The translations under genes and the position numbers were made by a program. This document shows positions 48,265-58,916 of a stretch of DNA of 64,000 bases, one piece after another (position 1 is the first letter of the stretch; each line of letters begins with the position of its first letter). The notes under the pieces were generated by a model that was given only the letters and a program-made list of their open reading frames with translations, ran no database searches and was not told the DNA's origin. This stretch comes from Alphaproteobacteria bacterium (GTDB taxonomy: Bacteria; Pseudomonadota; Alphaproteobacteria; Ferrovibrionales; Ferrovibrionaceae): NCBI GenBank assembly GCA_017307375.1, contig JAFKFH010000003.1, forward strand, positions 248,001-312,000, read 5' to 3'.

Positions 48265-48912
48265 ATGACGATCTTGCCCGAAGCTTACCGAACCTGGCTG
48301 TTCGACCTGGACGATACGCTCTATCCACGCTCGTCAGGCGTGTTCAAGGCGATCGAGCAGCGCATCCTGGAATACCTCGCACGCCATCTGGAGGTCGATG
48401 CGGCCGGCGCGGTCGCCGCGCGGGCCCGACTGGTCGGGGACTATGGTACCACCCTGCGCGGCCTGATGATCGAGCATGGTATCGAACCCCGGCTGTTCAC
48501 CGACTACGTCCATGACGTCGACCTGTCCGTCCTGGTCCGGCACGAGGTGCTGGATGCGGCGCTGGCGCGCCTGCCCGGCACCAAGGTGATCTTCACCAAC
48601 GGCACCAGCGACCATGCCGAGCGGGTATTGGAGCGCCTCGGCCTCGCCCATCATTTCGCGGCGATCTTCGACATCGCCGCCGGGGGCTGGGTGCCAAAGC
48701 CGTCGGTCGCGACTTACCGCCGGCTGATCGACCAGTTCATGGTCCAGCCAGGCAAGGCCATCATGCTCGACGACTCGCCACGCAACCTTGCCACCGCCAA
48801 GGCGCTCGGCCTAGCCACCGTCTGGGTGACCGAGACGGTGCCGGATACCGTGCCCGAGGGCATCGATGCGATGACGGCCGACCTGCCGGGATGGCTGAGC
48901 GCGCTGGGGTGA
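48265..48912 (+). CDS. HAD-family pyrimidine 5'-nucleotidase-like hydrolase
   Basis: A 215-residue HAD phosphatase. Motif I is FDLDDTLYP with nucleophile Asp14 and acid/base Asp16, motif II is FTNGTSDHA, and motif IV is MLDDSPRNL. The sequence type (SDT1/phosphoglycolate-phosphatase-like) is usually annotated as pyrimidine 5'-nucleotidase. It overlaps the methyltransferase gene by 4 bp. Confidence 0.88.
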   Translation: MTILPEAYRTWLFDLDDTLYPRSSGVFKAIEQRILEYLARHLEVDAAGAVAARARLVGDYGTTLRGLMIEHGIEPRLFTDYVHDVDLSVLVRHEVLDAALARLPGTKVIFTNGTSDHAERVLERLGLAHHFAAIFDIAAGGWVPKPSVATYRRLIDQFMVQPGKAIMLDDSPRNLATAKALGLATVWVTETVPDTVPEGIDAMTADLPGWLSALG

Positions 48913-49577
48913 CGGTGCGGGCGGATCCCGCCGCCTTCATCCGGACCCATGCCCGCCTGCAGCCGGTCGGCCATGCACCGGAACTGCGGCTGCACTTGGC
49001 CGACGACACCTCGCCGCTGTGGCGGCTCGGCGAAAGCGAGCTTGCCGCGCTCGGCGTCGTCGATCCCTACTGGGCCTTCGCCTGGGCCGGCGGCCAGGCG
49101 CTGGCGCGGCATATTCTCGACCATCCCGCGCTGGTGGCGGGCCGCCGGGTGCTCGATTTCGCGACCGGGTCGGGGATCGCCGCGATCGCGGCCGCGCGGG
49201 CCGGGGCCGCCGAGGTCGCCGCGGTCGACATCGACCCGCTGGCCATCACCGCGCTGGGGCTGAACGCCGCGGCCAACGCCGTCGCGGTCGAGGGCATCTG
49301 CGCCGACGTGATCGGCCGGGATGCCGGGTGGGACGTCATCCTGGCCGGCGACGTCTGCTACGAGCGCAGCCTGGCCGAGCGGGTGATCGCCTGGCTGGAC
49401 CGCCTTGGCCGGCGCGGAGCCAGGGTGCTGATCGGCGATCCCGGCCGCGCCTGGCTGCCACGCGACCGGCTGGAGAAACTGGCGGAATACCAGGTGCCGG
49501 TCGCCCGCGAGCTGGAGGACATGGAAGTCCGCCGGACCGCAGTCTGGCAACTGCGGCCCGGCCCAACGGCGGGTTAG
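48909..49577 (+). CDS. Class I SAM-dependent methyltransferase, METTL20/ETFB-lysine type
   Basis: A 222-residue methyltransferase. SAM-binding motif [20 protein letters not shown] lies near residue 78, preceded by [16 protein letters not shown], a block seen in electron-transfer-flavoprotein beta-subunit lysine methyltransferases. GTG 48909 overlaps the HAD gene stop (GTGA). The 3' end overlaps the convergent sulfhydrylase gene by 4 bp. A protein-lysine target is inferred from the subfamily. Confidence 0.82.
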   Translation: MTVRADPAAFIRTHARLQPVGHAPELRLHLADDTSPLWRLGESELAALGVVDPYWAFAWAGGQALARHILDHPALVAGRRVLDFATGSGIAAIAAARAGAAEVAAVDIDPLAITALGLNAAANAVAVEGICADVIGRDAGWDVILAGDVCYERSLAERVIAWLDRLGRRGARVLIGDPGRAWLPRDRLEKLAEYQVPVARELEDMEVRRTAVWQLRPGPTAG

Positions 49578-50863
49578 CCGGCGGCGGCCAACGCCTGGTC
49601 GAGATCGGCCAGGATGTCGTCGATATGCTCGATGCCGATCGACAGGCGGACATAGCCGGGCGAGACGCCAGAGGCCGCCTGATCGTCGCCGGTGAGCTGC
49701 GAATGGGTGGTCGAGGCCGGATGGATCGCCAGGCTGCGCGCATCGCCGATATTGGCGACGTGGTAGAACAGCTTCAGCGCATCGATGAAGCGCTTGCCGG
49801 CTTCGAGGCCGCCCTTGAGCTCGAAACCGAGCAGGCCGCCGAAACCGCCCTTGAGATAGGTGTCGGCGCGCCGGCGCGCTTCGCCGGTCTGCTGGCTGGG
49901 GTGGATCACCTTGGCCACCGCCGGATGCTTGGCAAGGTGCTCGGCCACCGCCTGCGCGTTGCGGCTGTGCTCGCGGATGCGCAGCGGCAGCGTTTCCAGG
50001 CCCTGCAGCGTCTGGAACGCATTGAACGGCGACAGGGCGGCGCCCAGGTCGCGCAACAGGGTGACCCGCGCCTTGATGATGTAGGCAATCGGCCCGAGCG
50101 GCTTGACCGCCTCGACCCAGACCGCGCCGTGATAGCTCGGATCCGGCTGGTTCAGCAGCGGCTGGCGGGCCGGATTGGCGCCCCAGTCGAAATTGCCGCC
50201 ATCGACGATGACACCGCCGATCGAGGTGCCGTGGCCGCCGATGAATTTGGTGGTCGAATAGACGACGATCGCCGCGCCGTGGTCGAACGGCCGGGCCAGC
50301 AGCGGCGCCGCGGTGTTGTCGACGATCAGGGGCACGCCGAATTCACGGCCGATGGCTGCGACCTCGGCGATCGGGAACACCGTCAGCTTCGGGTTGGGCA
50401 GGGTTTCCGCATAGTAGGCGCGGGTGCGGTCGTCGGTCGCCTTGCGGAAGTTCTCCGGGTCGGCGGGATCGACGAAGCGAACTTCGATCCCCTGTTGACG
50501 CAAGGTGTTGGCGAACAGGTTCCAGGTGCCGCCGTAGAGGTCGGTCGAGGACACGATATTGTCGCCGGCCTGGGCCAGGTTCTGGATCGCCAGCGCCGAG
50601 GCGGCCTGGCCCGACGAGACGGCAAGCGCGGCGACGCCGCCTTCCAGCGCGGCGATGCGCTTTTCCAGCACATCGGTCGTCGGGTTCATGATGCGGGTAT
50701 AGATGTTGCCGAATTCCTTCAGCGCGAACAGGTTCGCGGCATGGTCGGCCGAATTGAACTGGTAGGAAGTCGTCTGGTAGATCGGCACGGCGACAGCGCC
50801 GGTGGCGGGGTCGGCACGATAGCCGGCATGCAGGGCAAGGGTCTCGGGACGGGTCGACGACAT
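49574..50863 (-). CDS. O-acetylhomoserine sulfhydrylase (aminocarboxypropyltransferase)
   Basis: A 429-residue PLP enzyme that makes homocysteine from O-acetylhomoserine and sulfide. The PLP lysine is Lys206 ([10 protein letters not shown]), with [10 protein letters not shown] and [20 protein letters not shown] as cofactor- and family-specific blocks. ATG 50863 has AGAGGA upstream; the longer frame to 50974 is not used. I looked for a SAM riboswitch in the 132-bp leader and found none. Confidence 0.93.
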   Translation of the reverse strand: MSSTRPETLALHAGYRADPATGAVAVPIYQTTSYQFNSADHAANLFALKEFGNIYTRIMNPTTDVLEKRIAALEGGVAALAVSSGQAASALAIQNLAQAGDNIVSSTDLYGGTWNLFANTLRQQGIEVRFVDPADPENFRKATDDRTRAYYAETLPNPKLTVFPIAEVAAIGREFGVPLIVDNTAAPLLARPFDHGAAIVVYSTTKFIGGHGTSIGGVIVDGGNFDWGANPARQPLLNQPDPSYHGAVWVEAVKPLGPIAYIIKARVTLLRDLGAALSPFNAFQTLQGLETLPLRIREHSRNAQAVAEHLAKHPAVAKVIHPSQQTGEARRRADTYLKGGFGGLLGFELKGGLEAGKRFIDALKLFYHVANIGDARSLAIHPASTTHSQLTGDDQAASGVSPGYVRLSIGIEHIDDILADLDQALAAAG

Positions 50864-50995
50864 CGGATATCCTCTCTGAGGCTGACGCTTATTGTTCGAT
50901 GCCGCAGAGGCTAACAGTCCGATCCGCACTCGCAAGGACTTTGATAACAGTGCGGATGTGGAAAAATCTTTCACACATTTTTTTGATGTTGAAAT

Positions 50996-52003
50996 TCACG
51001 CCGACTGCCGGATCACCAGTTGCCGGTCCAGGGTCAGCCGCATCGGCACCTTGCGCCCTTCGCGCGCGGCCAGGAGAACCTCGCGGACATGGGCACCGAC
51101 CCCGCGCGGGTCGCTCGACATCGTCGACAGCGCCGGACGGGCATGTTCGCCGACCTCGATCCCGCCGAAACCGATGATGGCGATATCCTTCGGGATGTGG
51201 AAACCGCGATCGGCCGCCGCGGCCATCGCGCCGATCGCCAGTTCGTCCGACGCGCCGAGCACGCCGCGCACCGTCACCCCGCGGCCGATCGCCGTCATGA
51301 AGGCTTCGTAGCCGGCCTGGTAGCGATAGCGGCTCTCCCAACTCCAGACGAGGTCGTCAGTGGCTTCGAGACCGGCATCGGCGAGCGCCTGGCGATAGCC
51401 CTTGAACCGCTCGCGGCCGATCGCCGACTGGCTGGTACGGCCGAGATAGGCGACCGGGCCGTAGCCGCGCTGCAACAGGAAGGCAACGGCGGTGCGCGCG
51501 GCCGCGGCATCGTCGTGGAACACCGACGGGATGCCGTGGCGCGACAGGTTCTGGCCTACCGCCACCACCTGGATTTCCTGGGCGGCAAGCTGGTCGATCA
51601 GCGGCTTGAGCACCTTGAGATCGAGCGGATCGCTGGAGGCGATGACGACGCCGGCCAGGCGCAGCGACGGCGCCCGCTCCAGCAGGCCCTTCAGGCGGTC
51701 GGCATTATGGTCGAGGTTGAACAGCAGGAGTTCGAGGCCGATCGACTGCAGCGCCTCCTGCAGATGCTTGGTCAGCGAGGCATAGACCGCCTGCTCGATA
51801 TCCGAGATCAGCAAGGCGACCTGGTTGCCGCGGCCCAGCCGCAGGCCTTGCGCCATGATGTTCGGGTGATAGCCGAGGCCCTCGACCGCCTCCATGACCC
51901 GGGCCCGGGTCGCGGGGGCGACCACCGTCTGGCCACGCAGCACACGAGAGACCGTCGCCGGCGACACGCCAGCGCGGGCGGCGACATCGTGCAAGGTTAC
52001 CAA
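50996..52003 (-). CDS. LacI-family transcriptional regulator
   Basis: A 335-residue repressor. The helix-turn-helix with hinge is at the very N-terminus (VTLHDVAARAGVSPATVSRVL), and a periplasmic-binding-protein-like sensor domain follows (from about residue 55). The start is most likely TTG 52003, which has GGAGAGGGG upstream; a TTG at 52045 would add 14 residues before the motif. It adjoins the oxidoreductase/ABC cluster, and the tandem GATAACGTTT repeats at 57402-57424 look like its operators. Inducer unknown. Confidence 0.88.
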   Translation of the reverse strand: MVTLHDVAARAGVSPATVSRVLRGQTVVAPATRARVMEAVEGLGYHPNIMAQGLRLGRGNQVALLISDIEQAVYASLTKHLQEALQSIGLELLLFNLDHNADRLKGLLERAPSLRLAGVVIASSDPLDLKVLKPLIDQLAAQEIQVVAVGQNLSRHGIPSVFHDDAAAARTAVAFLLQRGYGPVAYLGRTSQSAIGRERFKGYRQALADAGLEATDDLVWSWESRYRYQAGYEAFMTAIGRGVTVRGVLGASDELAIGAMAAAADRGFHIPKDIAIIGFGGIEVGEHARPALSTMSSDPRGVGAHVREVLLAAREGRKVPMRLTLDRQLVIRQSA

Positions 52004-52085
52004 GAAACGCGCCCCTCTCCAGTTCCGCGGCCTGATATAGGGCAAACTGGCCGGAGCGTCAGCATGCGTGCGGATCCGGTTTGCG

Positions 52086-53693
52086 TTACGCGGTCTTGAG
52101 CAGGCGGGCCTGCAGGTCGGCGATCACCGCATGCGCCGTGTTGTGCCCGGACAGCCCGGAGACGAAGTTGCCGGGCCAGGTGCCGTTGCCCGACAGATAG
52201 AAGCCGCGCGTCGGCGTGCGGTAGTTGGCGAGGCCCGGCAGCGGCCGCATCCAGAACTGGTTCCACGGCAGCATGTCGCCATGGGTGATATTGGCCTCGA
52301 TCAGGCCGTAGTCGCGCTCGAAGTCTTCCGGGTCGACGCAGGCGTAGTCGCTGATGATGTCGGGCAGGTTCGGGATCCAGCGCGTCATCGCGGCCACGCA
52401 GCGCTGGGCCAGCCGGTCCCGCTCGGTCTTCCAGTCGCCGTCCTTGAGACGGAAGGGGGCGTTGCCGATGTTGCAGCTCATGACGTGCTTGCCGGGCGGC
52501 GCCAGCTCGGGCGACGAGATCGACGGGCACAGCCCCCAGATGACCGGCTGTTCCGGCGTGCGGCCGAGCATCATGTCGGCATGGCTTTCCTCGATATAGT
52601 CGAGGGTCGGCGCAATGCGGAACTGGGCACCGGCCAGCAGCGCGGCCTCGGCATCGTCGGCGGCCGCGGCATAGCGCGGCAGCCCGTCCAGGGCCAGGAC
52701 CAGCTTGTAGGCCCGGCCGGTCATCCGCCGGCGGGACATCTTGCCCTTGATGACGGTCCAGGTCTCGTCGCCATCGTCGATCAGCCGCTCGATCGCGGTG
52801 CGGGGATTGATCGCCGAGATGACGACCGGGGCCATGATCTCCTCGCCGTCGCCCGTGACGACGCCGGTCACCGCGCCGTCGCGGGTCAGCAGTCTGGCCA
52901 CCGGCGTCCCGGTGCGGAGGACGACGCCGCGCGACCTCGCACTCGCCACCATCGCATCGATGATCGCGCCCATGCCGCCGACCGTCAGACCGGTCGAGCC
53001 GCGCAGGTTGTGGGCACGCGGATCGTGGCCTGCCGCCATCGCCATCGAGGCGAGCGACAGCGGCCGCATCATCAGATTGACCGGCGTACCCGGCGTCGAC
53101 GGCGTGAACTGGCCAGCGACCACGGTCATCGGCGCGACGACCGCCTTGGTATTGGCCGACAGCTCGAATTCCTCGAACAGGTCGCGGGCCGAGCCGAAGA
53201 AGATCCGCCCGAAGGCTTCCTGGTCGGCGACGGTGGTGAGGTTCCTGACCAGTGCCTGAAGGTCGGGCGGCTCGCGGAACAGCGAGATGCCGAGCCGGTT
53301 GGCGAAATCCTGCAGATAGGCGAACATCGCGTCGTAGCGCGCGGCGTCGCCGGGGGCGAAGGCCTCGAACTGCGCCGCGGTGCGGGCCCGGTCGCGCCAG
53401 CCGACGAACAGCCGGCCGTCGTCGAGCGGGTGGACCAGCGTCGGATCGGTCATGACGAAGCGCAGGCCGTGCGCCTCGAGCTCGAGATCGCGCACGATCT
53501 TGGGTTCGAGCGAGCCCGGCGAATTGGTGATCGTCGTCCGATAGCCCGGCATGAACTCGACGGTGGCGGCCGGCCCGCCCAGGCGGTCCGAGCCTTCCAG
53601 CACCAGGACCTTCAGCCCGGCCCCGCCGAGATAGCCGGCGCAGACCAGGCCGGAATGGCCGCCCCCAACCACGATCGCATCGAACGACGCCAT
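52086..53693 (-). CDS. FAD-dependent oxidoreductase, phytoene-desaturase-like
   Basis: A 535-residue flavoprotein. The dinucleotide fold VVGGGHSGLVCAGYLGGAG is at 9-27, and the second FAD-binding block GFYLSGNGTWPGNFVSGLSG lies at the C-terminus, as in the CrtI/amine-oxidase superfamily. No other carotenoid gene is nearby. Its position in a LacI/ABC catabolic cluster suggests oxidation of the imported compound. ATG 53693 is preferred; GTG 53696 immediately upstream is possible. Substrate unknown. Confidence 0.82.
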   Translation of the reverse strand: MASFDAIVVGGGHSGLVCAGYLGGAGLKVLVLEGSDRLGGPAATVEFMPGYRTTITNSPGSLEPKIVRDLELEAHGLRFVMTDPTLVHPLDDGRLFVGWRDRARTAAQFEAFAPGDAARYDAMFAYLQDFANRLGISLFREPPDLQALVRNLTTVADQEAFGRIFFGSARDLFEEFELSANTKAVVAPMTVVAGQFTPSTPGTPVNLMMRPLSLASMAMAAGHDPRAHNLRGSTGLTVGGMGAIIDAMVASARSRGVVLRTGTPVARLLTRDGAVTGVVTGDGEEIMAPVVISAINPRTAIERLIDDGDETWTVIKGKMSRRRMTGRAYKLVLALDGLPRYAAAADDAEAALLAGAQFRIAPTLDYIEESHADMMLGRTPEQPVIWGLCPSISSPELAPPGKHVMSCNIGNAPFRLKDGDWKTERDRLAQRCVAAMTRWIPNLPDIISDYACVDPEDFERDYGLIEANITHGDMLPWNQFWMRPLPGLANYRTPTRGFYLSGNGTWPGNFVSGLSGHNTAHAVIADLQARLLKTA

Positions 53694-53706
53694 CACCCGG
53701 TACTCC

Positions 53707-54687
53707 CTACTGGACGAATTCGTTGGTGTAGTACTCGTCGGGTTTCTTGCCGCCGGGCGGAATTTCGCCGACCGCTTCCATCGCGGCGATCAGCCTGGCC
53801 CATTCCTCGGGCGTCTGCCTGCCCCAGCTTGCATCGGTCGCCGGCGTCGACAGTTCGAACAGGCCGGTCATGTAGTCGACGCACTGGGAGTGCTTGCCCG
53901 GCAGATTGACCTTCGACTGGATGAACTTGCAGGCGCCGTCCGGGTCGGCCGCCGCATCCTGGAAACCGCGCCGCGATGCCGCGATCAGCTTCTTCACCGC
54001 CTCGGGGTTCTTCTTCAGGAAATCGTTGTTGGCGGCGAAGCCGAAGCCGAGCAGCGGCACGCCGTAATCGGCCAGTTGCAGCGCCACCGGCTCCTTGCCG
54101 GCGCCACGCACGATCGCCTTGTAGGCATGGCTGTCGCCGGAAACCACGTCGACCTGGCCGTTCAGCAGCGCCGCGGTCTTGGTGTTGGCATCGAGCGAGA
54201 CGATGTTGAGGGTCCCGTCGGGAATGTTGTTGGCCTTGCGGAAGATCGACATGCTGAGGCCGTCGGAGCCGCCGGGGGTCGAGCCGATCTTCAGGCCCTT
54301 CAGCGAGTCCGGCCCGGTCAGCTTGACCTTGTCGGCCATGCCGATGAACGCGGCGGCGGTCTTGTGCTGGTAGAGCGCGACGACCTTGATCGGCACACCC
54401 TTCGAGATCGAATGGGCGGCGTTGGTGACGTTGAGATGACCGATATCGAAGCCGCCCTGGCCGACCAGGATGGCGGTCGAGTTCGAGCCCCGACCCTGTT
54501 CGATGGTGACGTCGAGCCCGGCATCCTTGAAATAGCCGCGTTCCTCGGCCAGCAGGAACGCCGAGTGATAGGGGGTCCAGCCCCAGTCGAGCAGCAGGCG
54601 GACCTTGGTCGCCTGGGCCGCTGCCGTGCCGGCACCGGCCAGCAGCGCGCAGAGGGCGACGCCGGCGATCGTCGTGGACCTGAACAT
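53707..54687 (-). CDS. ABC transporter substrate-binding protein (SsuA/NMT1 type)
   Basis: A 326-residue periplasmic protein with a signal peptide (residues 1-24, AAAQA). It has the NMT1/THI5-like domain: LLLDWGWTPYHSAFLLAEERGYFKDAGLDV and GGSDGLSMSIFRKAN are typical of carriers for sulfonates, hydroxymethylpyrimidine and related nitrogen or sulfur organics. ATG 54687 has GGGAGAG upstream. The permease and ATPase genes are next to it. The ligand is not deducible from sequence. Confidence 0.9.
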   Translation of the reverse strand: MFRSTTIAGVALCALLAGAGTAAAQATKVRLLLDWGWTPYHSAFLLAEERGYFKDAGLDVTIEQGRGSNSTAILVGQGGFDIGHLNVTNAAHSISKGVPIKVVALYQHKTAAAFIGMADKVKLTGPDSLKGLKIGSTPGGSDGLSMSIFRKANNIPDGTLNIVSLDANTKTAALLNGQVDVVSGDSHAYKAIVRGAGKEPVALQLADYGVPLLGFGFAANNDFLKKNPEAVKKLIAASRRGFQDAAADPDGACKFIQSKVNLPGKHSQCVDYMTGLFELSTPATDASWGRQTPEEWARLIAAMEAVGEIPPGGKKPDEYYTNEFVQ

Positions 54688-54718
54688 CTTAACTCTCCCT
54701 GTTTTCATTGGCGTGACG

Positions 54719-55527
54719 TTACGGGGTCTTGATGCGCTGGCTGGCATGCCAGGGAATGACGCGGCGCTCGATCAGGTCGGCGGCGTACCAGACCAGGATG
54801 CCGAAGACCGAAATCATCACGACCGCGGCGAAGGCGAGCGGCACCTCGAGGCTGCCGACCGCCTGGATCAGCAGGTGGCCGAGGCCCTTGTTGGAGGCGA
54901 CGAACTCGCCGATGACGGCGCCCAGCGGTGCCATGGTGGCCGAGATCTTGACGCCCGACATGATCGAGGGCAGGGCCGACGGCATGCGGATCTTCCACAG
55001 CGTCTTCCAGGTGCCGGCCCGCATCGACCGGGTCAGCTGCAGCAGGTCGGGATCGGCCGACTTCAGCCCGGTCACGGTGTTCACCAGGATCGGGAAGAAG
55101 GTGAAGATGACGACGAAGATGATGCCGCTCTTCAACCCGAAGCCGACCCAGACCAGCAGCAGCGGGGCCACGACCACCTTGGGGATGGCGTGGAAGACGA
55201 CGAGCCAGGGGTAGAGCATGCGGTCGACGACGCGCGAGGCGGCGATGCCCGCCCCGGCCACCAGCCCCAGGACCATCGCGATGCCGAAGCCGACGGCGGC
55301 GGCAAGCGCGGTGAAGCCGAGCTGGCCCCAGAGCAGCGCCCATTTGTCGACGATCACCTGGAAGATCAGGCTCGGCGCCGGCAGCAGATAGGGCGGCAGC
55401 GCCAGGCCGCGCACCGCCAGTTCCCAGGCGCCCAGGCCCAGCACCGCCGACAGCACCGGGGTGGCAATCGCCCCGACGATCTCGGGCAGGCGCGACCGGC
55501 GCTTCGGGGCCGTCATCGTCACCACGG

Positions 55528-55531
<4 letters not shown>
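54719..55531 (-). CDS. ABC transporter permease (SsuC/TauC type)
   Basis: A 270-residue inner-membrane permease with six hydrophobic segments. The EAA-like cytoplasmic loop is TRSMRAGTWKTLWKIRMPSALP, and the GAVIGEFVASNKGLGHLL segment is characteristic of the SsuC/TauC family. Its ATG overlaps the ATPase stop (ATGA). The frame runs on far upstream, but that part is out of frame with any domain. Confidence 0.92.
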
Positions 55532-56298
<767 letters not shown>

Positions 56299-56300
56299 CG

Positions 56301-57341
56301 TCAGGCGGCCTGCGTCGCCGGCGGCGCCACCGCGTCGGGTTCGAAGGTCCGGGCGAAGAGGCGCAGGAAATTGCCGCCCATGATCTGGTCGATCTCGCCC
56401 TCGTGGAAGCCCCGCGCGGCAAGACCCGGGCGCAGGTTCTGGAAGTCGGCGGGCGAGCGGAACCAGTCCTGCCAGCCTTCATGCGGCGGCGGCAGCGGCT
56501 TGGCGATCCGTTCGCGCGACCATCTGGCATAGCGCCACCAGTCGCGGATGCCCGGCGGATGGCCCGGGCAGAAATCGGTGCCGACGCCGATATGGTCGAC
56601 TCCGAAGCGGTCGGCCGCCCAGGCGACCATTTCGCAATACTCGTCCAGCGTCGTCTCGACCCCGCGCAGCGTCATGAAGCGGTTCGGGCTGAGGCCGATG
56701 ACGCCGCCGCGCGCAGCCAGCGCCCTGATCGCCTCGGTGGTCTTCAGCCGCCCGGGACCGAAGCCCGGGTTGGTGACGAACTCGCGCGGATTGCCATGGG
56801 TGATCGAGACCGGCTTCTCCGACATCTCGATGGCGTCGAGCGTCGTGCGCTCGCCGCAATGGGACAGGTCGATCAGGACGCCGACCCGGTTCATCTCGGC
56901 GATCGCGACCTTGCCGAAGCGTGAGGAAACCCCGGTGTCCTTTTCCTCCCAATAACCGCAGCCGATGTAGTTCTGCAGGTTGTAGGTGAGCTGCATGATG
57001 CAGACGCCGGCCTCGCGGAAGGCCCCGATCAGCTCGACGTCGTGCTCGATCGGCGCGGTGTTCTGGAAACCCATGACGATCGCGGTCCGGCCCGAGGCCG
57101 CGATGCGCTCGACCTCGGCGGCCGAGGTGGCGAGGGCGGCGATATCGGCGTTGTTGGCCAGCATGTGCTTCCAGGCGCCGATCACCGACATCGCGGCCGC
57201 GGCATTCTCCCAGATCGCCACGGTGACGTTGACGCAGGAGACGTCGCCCTGCCGCCACATCTCGACCCAGCGCCGTTCGGGCACGGGGATGCCAAGGCCG
57301 TCGATGGTGATCCGGCGCTTGGGCGTTGTCGCTTCAGCCAT
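56301..57341 (-). CDS. Peptidase M19 (renal dipeptidase) family protein with degenerate metal site
   Basis: A 346-residue TIM-barrel protein of the membrane dipeptidase family. The second-site histidines are kept: His161 (IDLSHCGER) and His182 (THGNPRE), as is the aspartate in GVGTDFCPG. The N-terminal HxD ligand pair is missing (IDGLGIP in place of DGHxDxP), and the bridging glutamate of the VEGG motif is replaced in GFQNTAPIE. A two-zinc dipeptidase is therefore doubtful; a one-metal hydrolase or another reaction is more likely. It is first in the operon leading to the ABC transporter, with tandem LacI-type sites upstream. Confidence 0.82.
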   Translation of the reverse strand: MAEATTPKRRITIDGLGIPVPERRWVEMWRQGDVSCVNVTVAIWENAAAAMSVIGAWKHMLANNADIAALATSAAEVERIAASGRTAIVMGFQNTAPIEHDVELIGAFREAGVCIMQLTYNLQNYIGCGYWEEKDTGVSSRFGKVAIAEMNRVGVLIDLSHCGERTTLDAIEMSEKPVSITHGNPREFVTNPGFGPGRLKTTEAIRALAARGGVIGLSPNRFMTLRGVETTLDEYCEMVAWAADRFGVDHIGVGTDFCPGHPPGIRDWWRYARWSRERIAKPLPPPHEGWQDWFRSPADFQNLRPGLAARGFHEGEIDQIMGGNFLRLFARTFEPDAVAPPATQAA

Positions 57342-57401
57342 CGCCAACTTTCTCCGCTGAAAGGATCGGCCGGCCTGGCTTGCGCCGATGGACGGCTTGA
57401 T

Positions 57402-57424
57402 GATAACGTTTGCAGATAACGTTT
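57402..57424. promoter_or_regulatory. Tandem LacI-type operators
   Basis: GATAACGTTT occurs at 57402-57411 and again at 57415-57424, a 13-bp spacing. Each contains the palindrome AACGTT that is the usual centre of LacI-family sites. The pair lies between the divergent M19-like and aldehyde dehydrogenase genes and could control both arms of the cluster through the regulator at 50996-52003. Confidence 0.6.
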
Positions 57425-57488
57425 TCATGATTGGCGCCGCGCGACGGGCTGTCAATCGAATTTCAGTAGTCCGGAGGAGTGGCCAGAC

Positions 57489-58916
57489 ATGCGGCATGCG
57501 GCTGAGTTCTATATCGACGGCGCCTGGGTCGCGCCGCTCGGGTCCGGGATGATCGACGTGGTCGACCCCGCGACCGAACAGCCCTTCGCGCAGGTCGCGC
57601 TGGGATCGGCGGCCGATGCCGACCGCGCGGTCTGGGCCGCGCGCCGCGCCTTTCCGGCCTATGCCGCGACCACGCGCGCCGACCGCATCGCGCTGTTGCA
57701 GCGGATCGTCGACGGCTTCGCCCACCGCCATGACGAGCTGGCCCGCGTGGTCTCGCGCGAGATGGGATCGCCGCTGAAGGCGGCCTCCACCGCCCAGGTG
57801 GCCAGCGGGCCGAACCACCTGAAGGAGATGATCCGCGTGCTGGAAGGTTTCGCCTTCGACACGCTTTCCGGCACGACGCTGATCACCCACGAGCCGATCG
57901 GCGTCTGTGCGCTGATCACGCCATGGAACTGGCCGATCAACCAGCTGGTCTGCAAGGTCGCGCCGGCGCTGGCCGCGGGCTGCACCATGGTGGTCAAACC
58001 GTCCGAGCTGTCGCCCTTGTCAGCCCTGATCGTCGCCGAGATCCTGCACGAGGCGGGGGTGCCGAAAGGCGTCTTCAACCTGGTCAACGGCGATGGCCCC
58101 ACCGTCGGCCAGGCGCTGGCCGCGCATCCCGAGGTCGACATGGTCTCGTTCACCGGCTCGACCCGGGGCGGGATCGCGGTCGCCAAGGCGGCAGCCGACA
58201 CGGTCAAGCGCGTCGCGCAGGAACTGGGCGGCAAGTCCGCCAACATCCTGCTGCCCGACGTCGATTTCGACCGCGCGGTGCCGCCGGGCGTCGCGCGCTG
58301 CTTCGGCAACAGCGGCCAGTCCTGCAGCGCGGCGACCCGCATGCTGGTGCCCGCCGACCGCCATGACGAGGCGGCGGCGATCGCGGCCCGCGCCGCGGCG
58401 ACCTACAAGTCCGGCCCGCCGGAGGCGGAGGACACGGTCATGGGACCGCTGGTCAGCCAGGCCCAGTTCGACAAGGTGCAGCGGCTGATCCGGCAGGGCA
58501 TCGCCGAGGGGGCGACGCTGGTCGCCGGCGGTCCGGGGCGGCCGGACGGGCTCGACCGCGGCTACTACGTGCGGCCGACCGTCTTTGCCGGCGTGCACAA
58601 CCAGATGACCATCGCGCGGGAGGAGATCTTCGGCCCGGTCCTGGCGATCATTCCCTATCGCGACGAGGCCGAGGCGATCGCCATCGCCAACGACACGCCC
58701 TATGGATTGAATGCCTATGTCCAGGGTGTCGACATGGAGAGGGCCCGCCGCGTCGCGCGGGCGATGCGGGCAGGCAGCGTGCATGTCAACTATCCGGCGG
58801 TCGACCGCGCCGCGCCGTTCGGCGGCTACAAGCAGTCCGGCAACGGCCGGGAATGGAGCCGCTGGGGCCTGGCCGAGTTCCTCGAGGTGAAGGCGATCGT
58901 CGGGTACGGTGCGTGA
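57489..58916 (+). CDS. NAD(P)-dependent aldehyde dehydrogenase
   Basis: A 475-residue ALDH. The cofactor site shows ITPWNWPINQ and GSTRGG, the general base glutamate is in ELGGKS near residue 250, and the nucleophilic cysteine is in NSGQSCSAATRM near 285. The sequence type (NSGQSC followed by a small residue) is that of broad-range bacterial ALDHs from catabolic clusters. Its stop overlaps the ATG of the ACMSD-like gene, so the two are coupled. Substrate inferred to be a semialdehyde made in this cluster. Confidence 0.9.
   Translation: MRHAAEFYIDGAWVAPLGSGMIDVVDPATEQPFAQVALGSAADADRAVWAARRAFPAYAATTRADRIALLQRIVDGFAHRHDELARVVSREMGSPLKAASTAQVASGPNHLKEMIRVLEGFAFDTLSGTTLITHEPIGVCALITPWNWPINQLVCKVAPALAAGCTMVVKPSELSPLSALIVAEILHEAGVPKGVFNLVNGDGPTVGQALAAHPEVDMVSFTGSTRGGIAVAKAAADTVKRVAQELGGKSANILLPDVDFDRAVPPGVARCFGNSGQSCSAATRMLVPADRHDEAAAIAARAAATYKSGPPEAEDTVMGPLVSQAQFDKVQRLIRQGIAEGATLVAGGPGRPDGLDRGYYVRPTVFAGVHNQMTIAREEIFGPVLAIIPYRDEAEAIAIANDTPYGLNAYVQGVDMERARRVARAMRAGSVHVNYPAVDRAAPFGGYKQSGNGREWSRWGLAEFLEVKAIVGYGA

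Noticed and set aside
50864-50995. Possible SAM riboswitch before the O-acetylhomoserine sulfhydrylase gene
   Set aside because: None of the conserved blocks of SAM-II or other SAM classes are visible; only an inverted repeat and AT-rich sequence are there.
52086-53693. FAD oxidoreductase as a carotenoid gene (phytoene desaturase)
   Set aside because: No phytoene synthase or other crt gene nearby; the family is broad and the neighbours are catabolic.
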